Below, one piece after another: positions 47,330 through 54,736 of a DNA stretch of 64,000 nt (the first letter of the stretch is position 1; each line of letters opens with the position of its first letter). Below the pieces are notes generated by a model. It saw only the letters and a list, made by a program, of their open reading frames with translations, was not told the DNA's origin and did not search any database. The stretch comes from a virus: IMG/VR virus record IMGVR_UViG_3300019886_000067, positions 16,398-80,397 of that record. The stretch is one strand, 5' to 3'. The position numbers and the translations under genes were made by a program.

Positions 47330-47442
47330 CAGGACACTAGTCCGATCACAAGGCCAATCACGAATCCCACAAAGCCACTCAGGCCGATCAGTTCAAGGTC
47401 GTAGCGTCTCCGTGCTCGTTGGATTGCGGGTATCTGAATCAT
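47329..47442 (-). CDS. Small single-pass membrane protein
   Basis: A 37-residue frame (starts MIQIPAIQRARRRYDLELIG) with a C-terminal membrane helix SGFVGFVIGLVIGLVS. Both ends overlap neighbours, typical for this compact operon. Confidence 0.5.
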   Translation of the reverse strand: MIQIPAIQRARRRYDLELIGLSGFVGFVIGLVIGLVS

Positions 47443-47615
47443 CCGTTCATCCCGTAACGCGCTTGTTCTGCTCCGCCGAGGTCTGGGCGATTGGCTCCCT
47501 GCGCCGGCCGTTTCTGCTCTTGGGACTTGAGGCCGTCTAGGACTTTGCGGCTGATAGGACGACTTGCCCCGCTGGCCTTTACCTTCTTAGAGACCGGACG
47601 GTTTATCGCTGGCAT
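47439..47615 (-). CDS. Small basic protein
   Basis: A 58-residue frame (starts MPAINRPVSKKVKASGASRP), basic and probably unstructured. Coupled by ATGA to the following gene. No family known. Confidence 0.5.
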   Translation of the reverse strand: MPAINRPVSKKVKASGASRPISRKVLDGLKSQEQKRPAQGANRPDLGGAEQARYGMNG

Positions 47616-47618
47616 CCG

Positions 47619-47810
47619 CTATACCGAAGACAGAGAGTTTTTGCCCTGAGCCGGCCGCGCAACAGATTTGGACTTCAGTGGATCGTGGACTGTGCGCTTG
47701 GTTGGCACGCGGTTGTTGGTTGCAGCCGGCAGAATGCCTACCGCTTTAGGGCCAGTTGGCTTGAGGTACTTACGGTGGCGCTGGATTGTTACCTGTTTGA
47801 GGACAGCCAT
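47619..47810 (-). CDS. Small basic protein
   Basis: A 63-residue protein with many Lys, Arg and Pro (QRHRKYLKPTGPKAVGIL). Similar in make-up to its neighbours. Possible nucleic-acid-binding virion protein; unproven. Confidence 0.5.
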   Translation of the reverse strand: MAVLKQVTIQRHRKYLKPTGPKAVGILPAATNNRVPTKRTVHDPLKSKSVARPAQGKNSLSSV

Positions 47811-48010
47811 TACGCCTCCGTGAGAGTCTTGAATCCGGCCTTTTCATGCTTGCGCACCTGCGCGGCGTCGGTTTCTTCGCCTTCCGTAAGTGTTACAACA
47901 CCAGCGGCTTCGCGTGCCTTGTGGTCGTAGACCTTGCCGGAGGGCACAGCAACTAGCACCTGTGAAAGACCTGCTATCTGGGCAGTGTTGAGAGAGAATT
48001 TACGAGCCAT
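47810..48010 (-). CDS. Hypothetical small protein
   Basis: A 66-residue protein, first in the 48.0-47.1 kb operon. It has a helix AQIAGLSQVLVAV and beta segment AREAAGVVTLTEGEET. Its stop overlaps the next start. No function known. Confidence 0.5.
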   Translation of the reverse strand: MARKFSLNTAQIAGLSQVLVAVPSGKVYDHKAREAAGVVTLTEGEETDAAQVRKHEKAGFKTLTEA

Positions 48011-48056
48011 GTGTTCTTAGAACTTTACCGCTTGACGTGCCCTGCGTCCGGTTCCT

Positions 48057-48155
48057 TCAAATTGAGGCGCTTGGTGCCACAAATTGCAGGGGTATGTACC
48101 ACTTACAAGGCGTTTTCCACCCCCATGCTACGTCGAAGTGGTACTTGCGGCCCAT
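48057..48155 (-). CDS. Possible 32-residue peptide
   Basis: A short frame (starts MGRKYHFDVAWGWKTPCKWY) with a good AGGAG seven bases before its ATG. Two of the GTACCAC/GTGGTAC sites lie inside it, so it may instead be regulatory sequence that happens to be open. Confidence 0.3.
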   Translation of the reverse strand: MGRKYHFDVAWGWKTPCKWYIPLQFVAPSASI

Positions 48156-48432
48156 CTTTCACTCCTAATTTACTCAATTTATATAGGGAAGTGTACCACT
48201 TGTATTTTCACTATTCGTATGTGGGACTACCACCGCGTACCCAGGAAACCCAGGGACACTTTCTGTTTCTCGTTGTCAACATATCATACGATCCTACTAT
48301 GTTTCATGCTGTCAATAGGTAATGTTTACATCCCTGGGGTTGCTGGTATGGTAAGTCGCGCAGCGAGTGAGCGAGGTACATGGTAGCTAGCGCTGCGTGA
48401 CATCCAGAACACGCAGCGCTGCTCACCATCGC
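48156..48432. promoter_or_regulatory. Non-coding region with operator-like sites and hairpin
   Basis: About 280 bases without a convincing gene. It has a GTACCACTT site at 48193-48201 (others at 48096 and 48136 just outside), CCCAGGGA words at 48249 and 48330, and an 11-base-pair hairpin at 48389-48420 that may end the secreted-protein transcript. Confidence 0.5.
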
Positions 48433-48957
48433 TCAATTGTGCTTGCAAATAACCTCCCCTTCGACACGTCGATTAGATATGTTTGCGATCAATGCAGCGG
48501 GCTTGTGATCGGTCTGTCGTGTCAGTACGACAGTGGCGAGCGTGCGGCCGTGGTCATTGCTATATCGGTCGCGCGCTGTGCGAAAGACTGTTACGTGACC
48601 CGCGCTTGACTGCTCAGTCAAGGCGAACGGTGCAACGGCCGCAACATCGTAGCCGATGCTATGTTCGGTGGGCGCACAGCGCAGCCAACCAGACGTATGT
48701 GGCGCTATAGCAAAGCCGCGCGTAGATATATCGCCATTGCTTGATGTAAGCGGCGGCACTGGTGCCGGTGGTTCATACGGCCAACCATTGATGCACGCGG
48801 GCTGTTGATGGCCTTCCACGGTAATGAATCCGCCGCACTTGACGGTCGCACCTTCAGCGATCCACGCTGCTAGCGTGGCACTACCGAACGTCAGCACAAG
48901 GGCCAGCGTGATAATCATGGTGGCTGTACGTGCGTTGTGGTGTTGAATGGTTCGCAT
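48433..48957 (-). CDS. Secreted protein
   Basis: A 174-residue protein from ATG 48957, with AGGAG seven bases upstream. Residues about 14-35 are a signal peptide or membrane anchor (MIITLALVLTFGSATLAAW). The mature part has several cysteines (KCGGFIT, PACINGW, LRCAPTE, VICKHN), suggesting disulphides outside the cell. It has its own consensus promoter. Function unknown; it and the two upstream genes form a secretion cluster. Confidence 0.65.
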   Translation of the reverse strand: MRTIQHHNARTATMIITLALVLTFGSATLAAWIAEGATVKCGGFITVEGHQQPACINGWPYEPPAPVPPLTSSNGDISTRGFAIAPHTSGWLRCAPTEHSIGYDVAAVAPFALTEQSSAGHVTVFRTARDRYSNDHGRTLATVVLTRQTDHKPAALIANISNRRVEGEVICKHN

Positions 48958-48988
48958 GTGATTTGCTCCTATCTTGTTTGATCGTTGC

Positions 48989-49017
48989 ATCATAGTGTAT
49001 CGACGGGTGCTTGTCAA
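48989..49017 (-). promoter_or_regulatory. Consensus promoter for 48957 gene
   Basis: TTGACA (49017-49012), 17-base spacer, TATGAT (48994-48989) on the minus strand. The leader that follows resembles the one behind the promoter at 50323. Confidence 0.82.
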
Positions 49018-49523
49018 GGCTTTAGGTAGATGTTGTCACCGAAGACGCTTAGCATCGCTGGGTGCGTATCATGGTAGTGGGCGTCCGCACGGTATAGAGT
49101 GCATCCGTGGACGCCTCCTAGTGGCTCCGGCTTAGTGCCGGGCGGATGGCGCAGGTAGTAATCAAACTCCAAACGGTCGCACTCCGCCTTTCGTAGCTCG
49201 CGCTCTTTTGCTTTATCGCCCTCGATACGCTTGCGCTCAGACTCTTTATGGTTGTCGTGCAATAGACCGTCAGCACGCATAGCATCATGCACAAGAGAAG
49301 CCGTCTCACGGTCTGCCTTGTCCGCATCATGGGCCACATGATCCGTAGCCATAATGTCGTGCTCTAGCGCCTTAGCATCTTTGCTGAGACGGCGCTCGTC
49401 ACGGTGGGCGGTCTGTAGATCGTGGATGCCTGCACTAGCGTCGTGCAGTAGCCCATCATGGGCACTGGCCGGCGTTGTGAGCGATACAGACGCAAACAAC
49501 GCAAGGATGAGATATCGTCTCAA
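49014..49523 (-). CDS. Secreted His-Asp-rich helical protein
   Basis: 169 residues from TTG 49523, which follows AGGGGAGG; the longer GTG start lacks a ribosome site. A signal peptide (RRYLILALFASVSLTTPASA) is followed by a helical region with HD pairs at roughly heptad spacing (HDGLLHDASAGIHD, LEHDIMATDHVAHDAD, LVHDAMRADGLLHDNH). The pattern could bind metal along a coiled coil. No family recognised. Confidence 0.6.
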   Translation of the reverse strand: MRRYLILALFASVSLTTPASAHDGLLHDASAGIHDLQTAHRDERRLSKDAKALEHDIMATDHVAHDADKADRETASLVHDAMRADGLLHDNHKESERKRIEGDKAKERELRKAECDRLEFDYYLRHPPGTKPEPLGGVHGCTLYRADAHYHDTHPAMLSVFGDNIYLKP

Positions 49524-49536
49524 TTCTTCGCCTCCC

Positions 49537-50259
49537 CTAATAGATCGGTTCGCAAGCGCCACGGACGATAACAGAACGGCTGGACGGATTCAAGAGGCCG
49601 TCTGTGTTCGGCGTAAACCGCTTGACGTGGACAGAGCCGCTAAGCAACCATAGTTTCGGCTGCAAGCGTTCGCCATACTTGCAGACTAGAAAGCGATGGC
49701 TATGCGCCGGCATCGTCACAGTGCGCCACGTAACAAGCTCGTCCACCACATTAGCGACACGGGATGGCGTTAGGCTCGTGTATGCCCAATACAATTCGCG
49801 GGCATAACAGGACTGCGGTATGTTGTCCTCTGTGCCGCTCGGGTACATTACGTTATGCTCGTCCGTCGAATGATCTGGGTTGCTAGGATTAGACGCAGCG
49901 AAGTAGCCGGGGCGCAGGATCAAATGCCCAAGCTCATGCGTGATAGTCGTGCAGAAAGCTAGATAGTTTGAGATCCCGTCATACAATGTTTTCCAATAGT
50001 CAGCACGCACATAAACAACGCATGTTCCGTGTGACGCCCAACCGATTACATCGCCTGGCATATCGGCTGGGACAGGCGCGAAAACTACGCTAGGAACTGC
50101 GCAAGGCAACGCGAAACTACCCTCGGGAGAATGCGCCCAATACGCGCTAGCGGCTGCTAGGGCGTCGCTGATAGGTGTTCGTGCTTGCGCTGTGTGCGTG
50201 TAGATGCTGCAAAGTGTGGTAACTAGTGCTGCTATTAGGAATGCTCTATATCTAATCAT
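49537..50259 (-). CDS. Secreted zinc metalloprotease (metzincin-like)
   Basis: A 240-residue protein with a signal peptide (LIAALVTTLCSIYTHTAQA). The active site is TTITHELGHLILRPGYF, an HExxH zinc motif; downstream HSTDEHNVMYPSG gives a further His and a Met-turn (VMYP), as in matrixin-type proteases. Being exported, it could act on the host wall, on surface proteins or in the medium. It is the first gene of the secreted trio and has a -10 box (TATGCT) six bases before its ATG. Confidence 0.75.
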   Translation of the reverse strand: MIRYRAFLIAALVTTLCSIYTHTAQARTPISDALAAASAYWAHSPEGSFALPCAVPSVVFAPVPADMPGDVIGWASHGTCVVYVRADYWKTLYDGISNYLAFCTTITHELGHLILRPGYFAASNPSNPDHSTDEHNVMYPSGTEDNIPQSCYARELYWAYTSLTPSRVANVVDELVTWRTVTMPAHSHRFLVCKYGERLQPKLWLLSGSVHVKRFTPNTDGLLNPSSRSVIVRGACEPIY

Positions 50260-50278
50260 GCAAGCAGCATAAACAGCG

Positions 50279-50300
50279 AACCTAAAGATAACCTAAAGAT
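50279..50300. repeat. 11-bp tandem repeat between divergent promoters
   Basis: Two adjacent copies of AACCTAAAGAT in the 60-base gap between the leftward secreted-protein genes and the rightward early block. Likely operator for a regulator of both directions. Confidence 0.6.
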
Positions 50301-50322
50301 TTGATAAATTACTCAAGAGGGC

Positions 50323-50351
50323 TTGACAATCGGCCGACACGTCCATATGAT
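50323..50351 (+). promoter_or_regulatory. Consensus promoter of right early block
   Basis: TTGACA (50323-50328), 17-base spacer, TATGAT (50346-50351). A leader of 34 bases with AGGAG precedes ATG 50386. Confidence 0.85.
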
Positions 50352-50385
50352 GCAAAACATAAGCGATCAAATAGGAGTCGATCAC

Positions 50386-50586
50386 ATGCACACCCCGCAG
50401 ACCATCGCCAAGCAAAACGAGTTGATAGCCAAAGCAGACAGAGAACTTGCCACGGCGAGGCAACTGCGCGCCATTCGTAATGCAGAGGAGCGCGTGCAGG
50501 TCGGCTATATAACAGACGACATCGGAAGGCGCACAGTCGCACAATTCGACTTTATGGACGCCGCGCTAGGGCAAGAAAGGCGATAA
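50386..50586 (+). CDS. Small helical protein
   Basis: A 66-residue protein (QTIAKQNELIAKADRELATA) with AGGAG nine bases before its ATG. Long helix in the first half. First gene of the rightward block, so likely made very early. Function unknown. Confidence 0.6.
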   Translation: MHTPQTIAKQNELIAKADRELATARQLRAIRNAEERVQVGYITDDIGRRTVAQFDFMDAALGQERR

Positions 50587-50588
50587 AC

Positions 50589-51413
50589 ATGGACCCGTAC
50601 GACACATATGAGTACGCCGGATTGACCATTCAGCTTCACTACGACGACAGAATATTTAACCCGCGCTCAGACTTCGACCACGCCGGAAAGCTGCTTTCGT
50701 TTACACACGAGTTTGACGGCGACGAATATCTAAGCGTGGATGAGGATTTGCAAATTACCTGCCCGCAGTGCCACGGATCAGGCGAGCGTGAGGGCCGCTA
50801 TAGGCTAGAACGTCTGAAAGGCTACGGTTGGACAACGATAGGGTGTGGCTCGCTAGAGGCGATGAAGGGGGAGCTAGAACGGCTTGAATTGTCGGGCAAT
50901 ACATATGTGACGGGCATCTTGAATCTAGAGATAGCGCCATGCCATGTATGCGAGCGTGAGGGCACCGTAAAAACCACTATTGCCGAGTACCTGCGCGAAT
51001 GGGCAAACGCGGATGTAGTTATTCCATTGCGCTATTCGGATTATGGCTCCGACAGTGACCTTTACGAATGCGAGGACGACGCCAACGCCGCCATATACTG
51101 TACGGCCGATACCGTGCAAAAAGAATGGGAAGGTGACAGAGACAAGGCGCGTAAATATTTGGAAGGTGAGGTGAGCGAGGTTAGCGCATGGCTTAAAGGT
51201 GACGTCTACGGATTTATTATCAAGGACGCTAACGGCGATGATCTGCCGATGCCCTTTGCGATGGATGATTCATGCTGGGGATTCATCGGCCCAGACAAGT
51301 ACGTGCGCGAAGACGCAGAGAGAATGGCCGCTAGCATCGCTGATGCTATCGCCCGAGAGGCAAAAGAGGCAGCCGCAATGGCAGCACGCGGCATAGAAAC
51401 GGTAGCTGCGTAA
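50589..51413 (+). CDS. Phage protein with DnaJ-type zinc motifs
   Basis: A 274-residue acidic protein. CPQCHGSGEREG (near 58) and CHVCEREG (near 118) are two half-sites of a DnaJ-like zinc finger enclosing about 50 residues. The C-terminal half is helical with PFAMDDSCWGFIGPDKYV, a segment seen in conserved phage proteins of unknown function. It could mimic a host chaperone site or bind nucleic acid. Confidence 0.6.
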   Translation: MDPYDTYEYAGLTIQLHYDDRIFNPRSDFDHAGKLLSFTHEFDGDEYLSVDEDLQITCPQCHGSGEREGRYRLERLKGYGWTTIGCGSLEAMKGELERLELSGNTYVTGILNLEIAPCHVCEREGTVKTTIAEYLREWANADVVIPLRYSDYGSDSDLYECEDDANAAIYCTADTVQKEWEGDRDKARKYLEGEVSEVSAWLKGDVYGFIIKDANGDDLPMPFAMDDSCWGFIGPDKYVREDAERMAASIADAIAREAKEAAAMAARGIETVAA

Positions 51414-51814
51414 TGTTCAACAGCAAAGACATCATAGAGGTATTCAACGGATATTCTACGTGCGCGCTATGGTCGAGCACAGACCAAAGCGACGAATCGG
51501 GAGGCGAGTATCTAGATAGTAATTACACACTAGCCGACATAGCCTCCGATACGCTCCACCTAATGACGCTTGACTGCATCGCATTTGTAACAGAGAACGA
51601 AAACGACGTATTGCTTTATTGTAGTATGTTGCCTTATAATGGCTGGACGCCGCTAGAACAGGTCGGGCATGATTTTTGGCTTTCGCGTAACGGCCACGGT
51701 GCAGGATTTTTTGATAGGGACACTGGCGATGTAGGCGACCGCCTACAGGTAGCGGCTAGGCAAATAGGAGAAACGTATATATATTCAGGTGACGACGGCA
51801 AGCTTTACATCTAG
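51413..51814 (+). CDS. Conserved phage protein of unknown function
   Basis: A 133-residue protein, coupled by TAATG. The stretch EQVGHDFWLSRNGHGAGFFDRDTG and the C-terminal GDDGKLYI are typical of a small-protein family common in phages. No enzymatic role is known to me. Confidence 0.62.
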   Translation: MFNSKDIIEVFNGYSTCALWSSTDQSDESGGEYLDSNYTLADIASDTLHLMTLDCIAFVTENENDVLLYCSMLPYNGWTPLEQVGHDFWLSRNGHGAGFFDRDTGDVGDRLQVAARQIGETYIYSGDDGKLYI

Positions 51815-51831
51815 AAAGGATAAGTGATTAC

Positions 51832-52092
51832 ATGGCCGAACCCACACACTGCGGCTCTGACGATATAGACGATGAGGGATTCTGTGAAGACTGCGGAGAG
51901 GAAGTGCAGAAAGTATTTTCAGAACATAAGGCAGAATCACAGTTTGACGACTTCCTACAAGAGGCTTACGGGACAATAGAGGTCTGCGGTATGACAATGG
52001 ACGCCGGAATAGTGCTCAAGGAATGTGACAACACGGCGTATCGTGAGGCATTCAACAATTGGACAGACGCAGAAAAAATCGAGGTTAACTAA
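51832..52092 (+). CDS. Small acidic zinc-finger-like protein
   Basis: An 86-residue protein with CGSDDIDDEGFCEDCGEE near the start, a possible zinc knuckle, followed by an acidic helical part. AAGGA precedes the ATG. Function unknown. Confidence 0.58.
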   Translation: MAEPTHCGSDDIDDEGFCEDCGEEVQKVFSEHKAESQFDDFLQEAYGTIEVCGMTMDAGIVLKECDNTAYREAFNNWTDAEKIEVN

Positions 52093-52164
52093 AGGACACC
52101 TAAGCGGGCGTTCAGGGATCGGCACTTAGCAGACTAATCAAATAACGATAAAAGGCATAAAACA

Positions 52165-52548
52165 ATGAACCTAGCTCAATTCATACAAGGTAGTTCGATG
52201 TCGCTCACGCACCTTACAGGGCCACTACTCAACAAGGACGCGGACGGATGGGAACACAACGCATTCGACGTGGGTCTAAACGGCCCGCGAGGCGCAATGA
52301 CCGTTAAATGGAGGCAAGGAATAGGGATCAAGACACGGCCGCGCCTGATAGACGTGCTGAACGCTCTGCGCTCCGACGCCATGAACACAGAGGAGACATT
52401 CGAGAATTGGTGCGCCGAATACGGATACGACAGCGATTCACGCAAAGCTGAGGCGACCTATAACGCCTGCAAGTCCCAAACAGCCGAGCTACAGCGGATC
52501 ATGGGCGCGACGTTTAACGTCCTAATGGAGGATGTTGAAGGGCTCTAA
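52165..52548 (+). CDS. Conserved phage protein of unknown function
   Basis: A 127-residue protein. The part IDVLNALRSDAMNTEETFEN then CAEYGYDSDSRKAEATYNAC is a recurrent phage family signature. It is coupled to the next membrane protein gene. Function unknown. Confidence 0.62.
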   Translation: MNLAQFIQGSSMSLTHLTGPLLNKDADGWEHNAFDVGLNGPRGAMTVKWRQGIGIKTRPRLIDVLNALRSDAMNTEETFENWCAEYGYDSDSRKAEATYNACKSQTAELQRIMGATFNVLMEDVEGL

Positions 52549-52814
52549 TGCTCCTATATATAGCCATAGGCTGCGCAGTGGTCGGAGCGACCGTCACAGC
52601 TTGCAGCCGCTCCATTCGTGCCCACCTGCGCAGCGCATGGCACACGCTCAGGGATGACGAGACGCGCCACACAGAGCGAGTGCTAATCGTGGCGGGCGTA
52701 CTGCTCATTGCGTCTGGGGCATTGATCCCCGGCCCGCTAGACGAGATTCTAGGTGCGCTGCTCATAGCCCGCATTGTGCGGCGCGTGACTCAACGAAAGG
52801 ACAACCAATGCTGA
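52548..52814 (+). CDS. Membrane protein with two helices
   Basis: An 88-residue protein: helix 1 LLYIAIGCAVVGATVTAC, a basic loop, helix 2 VLIVAGVLLIASGALIPG, and a third hydrophobic part near the end. It could alter the host membrane early. No family recognised. Confidence 0.58.
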   Translation: MLLYIAIGCAVVGATVTACSRSIRAHLRSAWHTLRDDETRHTERVLIVAGVLLIASGALIPGPLDEILGALLIARIVRRVTQRKDNQC

Positions 52815-53146
52815 GCACCTGCACTAAATGTCAAGAGCCTATCCATTTGGAGGACTTCGGATCGCACGGCGGATGGTTCATTCACTCCCACACGGGCCGA
52901 TTCTTTTGTGCAACCGCTAACAAACTCTGTGCTAGGCACGCCAACCTTAACCCTACCTACGGCAGTTGTGCGCCACTGCACTGGCCCGCGCCAGGGCCAA
53001 GCCGCTACCGTAGTGCTAGGCACTCACGCAAACTCGCGGAGATAGACAGCTTGCGGCAGGTTGCCCGCAAGGCGCGTATGTACGGCGAACACCGCTCCGC
53101 AGACCGTTGTGAGGCCGAAGCACGAGCCATAGAAAGCTGCCTATGA
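52808..53146 (+). CDS. Cys/His-rich small protein
   Basis: A 112-residue protein with CTKCQEPIHLEDFGSHGGW and later CATANKLCARH, a probable zinc-binding N-terminal domain, then basic helices. Function unknown. Confidence 0.55.
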   Translation: MLSTCTKCQEPIHLEDFGSHGGWFIHSHTGRFFCATANKLCARHANLNPTYGSCAPLHWPAPGPSRYRSARHSRKLAEIDSLRQVARKARMYGEHRSADRCEAEARAIESCL

Positions 53147-53484
53147 CACCCTGTAAGCGAATCGAGGCCGGCGCGCTGCTGATACCAGTTGGGGCCATCT
53201 TCAAGGGCCAAATCGTGGTTGTGTGCGCACATCGCCGCTACAGGCAGGCGCGCATTATCCAGCATGGCGACCGCTTTGTGCGCGTGGCCTTCAAGATCAC
53301 GCCGACAGCGGTGGATGTAGAACGCTGTTATGCACGGCACAACATATACAAAGAAGCGCCCGCGCTATCATTGCGCGAGCTTGCACGACTTGATGGCGTC
53401 CGTGTCTACGAGACGGTCACGAATCTAGCCTACGACAAAACAAGAAAGGGACCGCACCGCGTTGTGAAGCTGCAATCCATATGA
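53143..53484 (+). CDS. Basic hypothetical protein
   Basis: A 113-residue protein, basic, beta-rich (GAIFKGQIVVVCAHRRYRQA). Coupled to the previous gene by ATGA. It might bind RNA or DNA; nothing specific is visible. Confidence 0.5.
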   Translation: MTPCKRIEAGALLIPVGAIFKGQIVVVCAHRRYRQARIIQHGDRFVRVAFKITPTAVDVERCYARHNIYKEAPALSLRELARLDGVRVYETVTNLAYDKTRKGPHRVVKLQSI

Positions 53485-53525
53485 TGCCCGAGCTATCCAT
53501 ACCTACAAGGAGGAATGCACCGTGA
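53481..53525 (+). CDS. Possible leader peptide
   Basis: A 14-residue frame (MMPELSIPTRRNAP) overlapping the previous stop and the ribosome site of the next gene, so translation of it could modulate the next start. It contains the recurring GAGCTATCCA word. Confidence 0.25.
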   Translation: MMPELSIPTRRNAP

Positions 53526-53737
53526 GCAAGTATCGACAGTTTGAGGTTACGTCCTGTGGCGAGCTATCCACTGTAGTAGACGTGACGACCGGACGCCCGG
53601 TCTCAAATCCACAACCCGAAGTCATGGCAACGGACTACGCCGACACGCTAAACATAGCCGCTGGTAAGGGAGTCAAGGCGCTTGCGAAAGCGCTGGGCTG
53701 TGATGACGTACCCGAGGATGAGGACGATGGAGTCTGA
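53522..53737 (+). CDS. Hypothetical small protein
   Basis: A 71-residue protein starting with GTG behind AAGGAGG. Acidic C-terminus. It contains CGELSTVVDV encoded with GAGCTATCC, a word repeated in the next genes. Confidence 0.55.
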   Translation: MSKYRQFEVTSCGELSTVVDVTTGRPVSNPQPEVMATDYADTLNIAAGKGVKALAKALGCDDVPEDEDDGV

Positions 53738-54062
53738 GCTATCCACGCCTTGCGGCCGTCCCTTACTCGGCTGTATGAGTCCGCCAGCCCGGCTAGGGAA
53801 GATGTGCCCACCTGCGCGCGTAGCAACCCCAGGGAACCCAGGAACGAGAGGAGGCGCAGGGAACCCAGGAACGAGAGGAGGCGCAGGGAACCCAGGAACG
53901 AGAGGAGGCGCAGGGAACCCAGGAACGAGAGGAGGCGCAGGGAACCCAGGAACGAGAGGAGGCGCAGGAGCATCCGAACTATCCAGAACGCACGACGGGC
54001 AGATCATCCCCGAGTTTGGCTTTCCGTTTGGTTTTCCACCAACGGCGCGGGTGAGCAGTTGA
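53727..54062 (+). CDS. Collagen-like repeat protein
   Basis: A 111-residue frame from ATG 53727 behind GAGGATGAGGA. The centre has five copies of the nine-residue unit GNPGTRGGA, i.e. Gly-X-Y triplets as in collagen-like phage proteins, which can trimerise. Flanks are Cys/Pro-containing. The other two frames through the repeat are also open, so frame choice rests on start signal and Gly-X-Y pattern. Confidence 0.5.
   Translation: MESELSTPCGRPLLGCMSPPARLGKMCPPARVATPGNPGTRGGAGNPGTRGGAGNPGTRGGAGNPGTRGGAGNPGTRGGAGASELSRTHDGQIIPEFGFPFGFPPTARVSS
53835..53968 (+). repeat. 27-bp tandem repeat, about five copies
   Basis: Unit GGAACCCAGGAACGAGAGGA plus GGCGCAG, almost identical in each copy. It encodes the collagen-like segment. 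Copy number could vary between relatives. Confidence 0.85.
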
Positions 54063-54409
54063 ACCACCTGATTCCGAGCTATCCAACGTTCTCTTCGGCC
54101 GTCTTTCCGTGGGTTGGTAGGTCTACCCAGGGAAGACGGTATGAGGGCGGTTTTCAACCCTACCCGGCTGCGGACTAGCCTCGCTAGAGGCTTCGGCGTA
54201 GCCCGCATCGGGGCTCTGCCACGCTATGCGGGCGAAGCTTGAGCGTAACAGGCCATGTGCCAAGCTAGGCAGGCATTGGAGATTTAGATTAGTTGACACA
54301 AAAAACACGTTGATTAATAACATCAAGGGGGGTACATTCGTACCACCAACATAGGCTCTGTACCACTTGGGGCCTTGACAAGCGACTAGAAAGCTGGTAG
54401 ATTCGAGGA
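54063..54409. promoter_or_regulatory. Non-coding regulatory region, AT-rich core
   Basis: No convincing gene (a 33-residue frame at 54141-54242 is doubtful). The region has an 8-bp stem at 54201-54233, an AT-rich stretch at 54275-54325, GTACCAC sites at 54340 and 54360, a CCCAGGGA word at 54126 and a consensus promoter at its right end. It could be an origin or a control hub. Confidence 0.45.
54375..54403 (+). promoter_or_regulatory. Consensus promoter of 54410 gene (leaderless)
   Basis: TTGACA (54375-54380), 17-base spacer, TAGATT (54398-54403), six bases to ATG. A GTACCACTT word ends seven bases before the -35 box. Confidence 0.8.
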
Positions 54410-54736
54410 ATGGACAGACCAAATGACGACATAATCAACTTCCTGCTAAAGCATTGGGAAGGAATGCGGACTATCCGATTGGTCGTCGCGCGATGTGCTG
54501 AGGAGGGTTATCCACGGCCGCTCACGCGACACATAGCCGAATGGAAGTCTGAGCTATCCAAGCCCGACTACAAAGTCCGCTACCGACAGACCACGAAAAA
54601 GTGGCAAGTCTACGACGGCATGGGGCTAAGCTCTGAGTCGGCCGTGGGATCGTATAGCGCCGGCTCTGAGATTTCAGAACACGACTCTACAGAGGACGCG
54701 TTCGAGGCCATCAACGAGTTGATAAGGAACGCATGA
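54410..54736 (+). CDS. Hypothetical protein
   Basis: A 108-residue protein. Residues 1-50 look like a winged-helix start (IINFLLKHWEGMRTIRLVVA), then EWKSELSKPDYKVRYRQTTK. DNA binding is possible. Leaderless expression from a consensus promoter. Confidence 0.58.
   Translation: MDRPNDDIINFLLKHWEGMRTIRLVVARCAEEGYPRPLTRHIAEWKSELSKPDYKVRYRQTTKKWQVYDGMGLSSESAVGSYSAGSEISEHDSTEDAFEAINELIRNA

Noticed and set aside
53635-54208. Minus-strand Pro/Leu repeat frames over the 27-bp repeat
   Set aside because: Open only because the repeat unit is a multiple of three; no start signals and opposite to neighbouring genes.
54141-54242. 33-residue open frame with ATG
   Set aside because: Weak ribosome site and overlapping hairpins; more likely part of a regulatory region.
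54507-54516. DnaA-box-like TTATCCACG
   Set aside because: A single near match within a gene; not enough to call an origin by itself.
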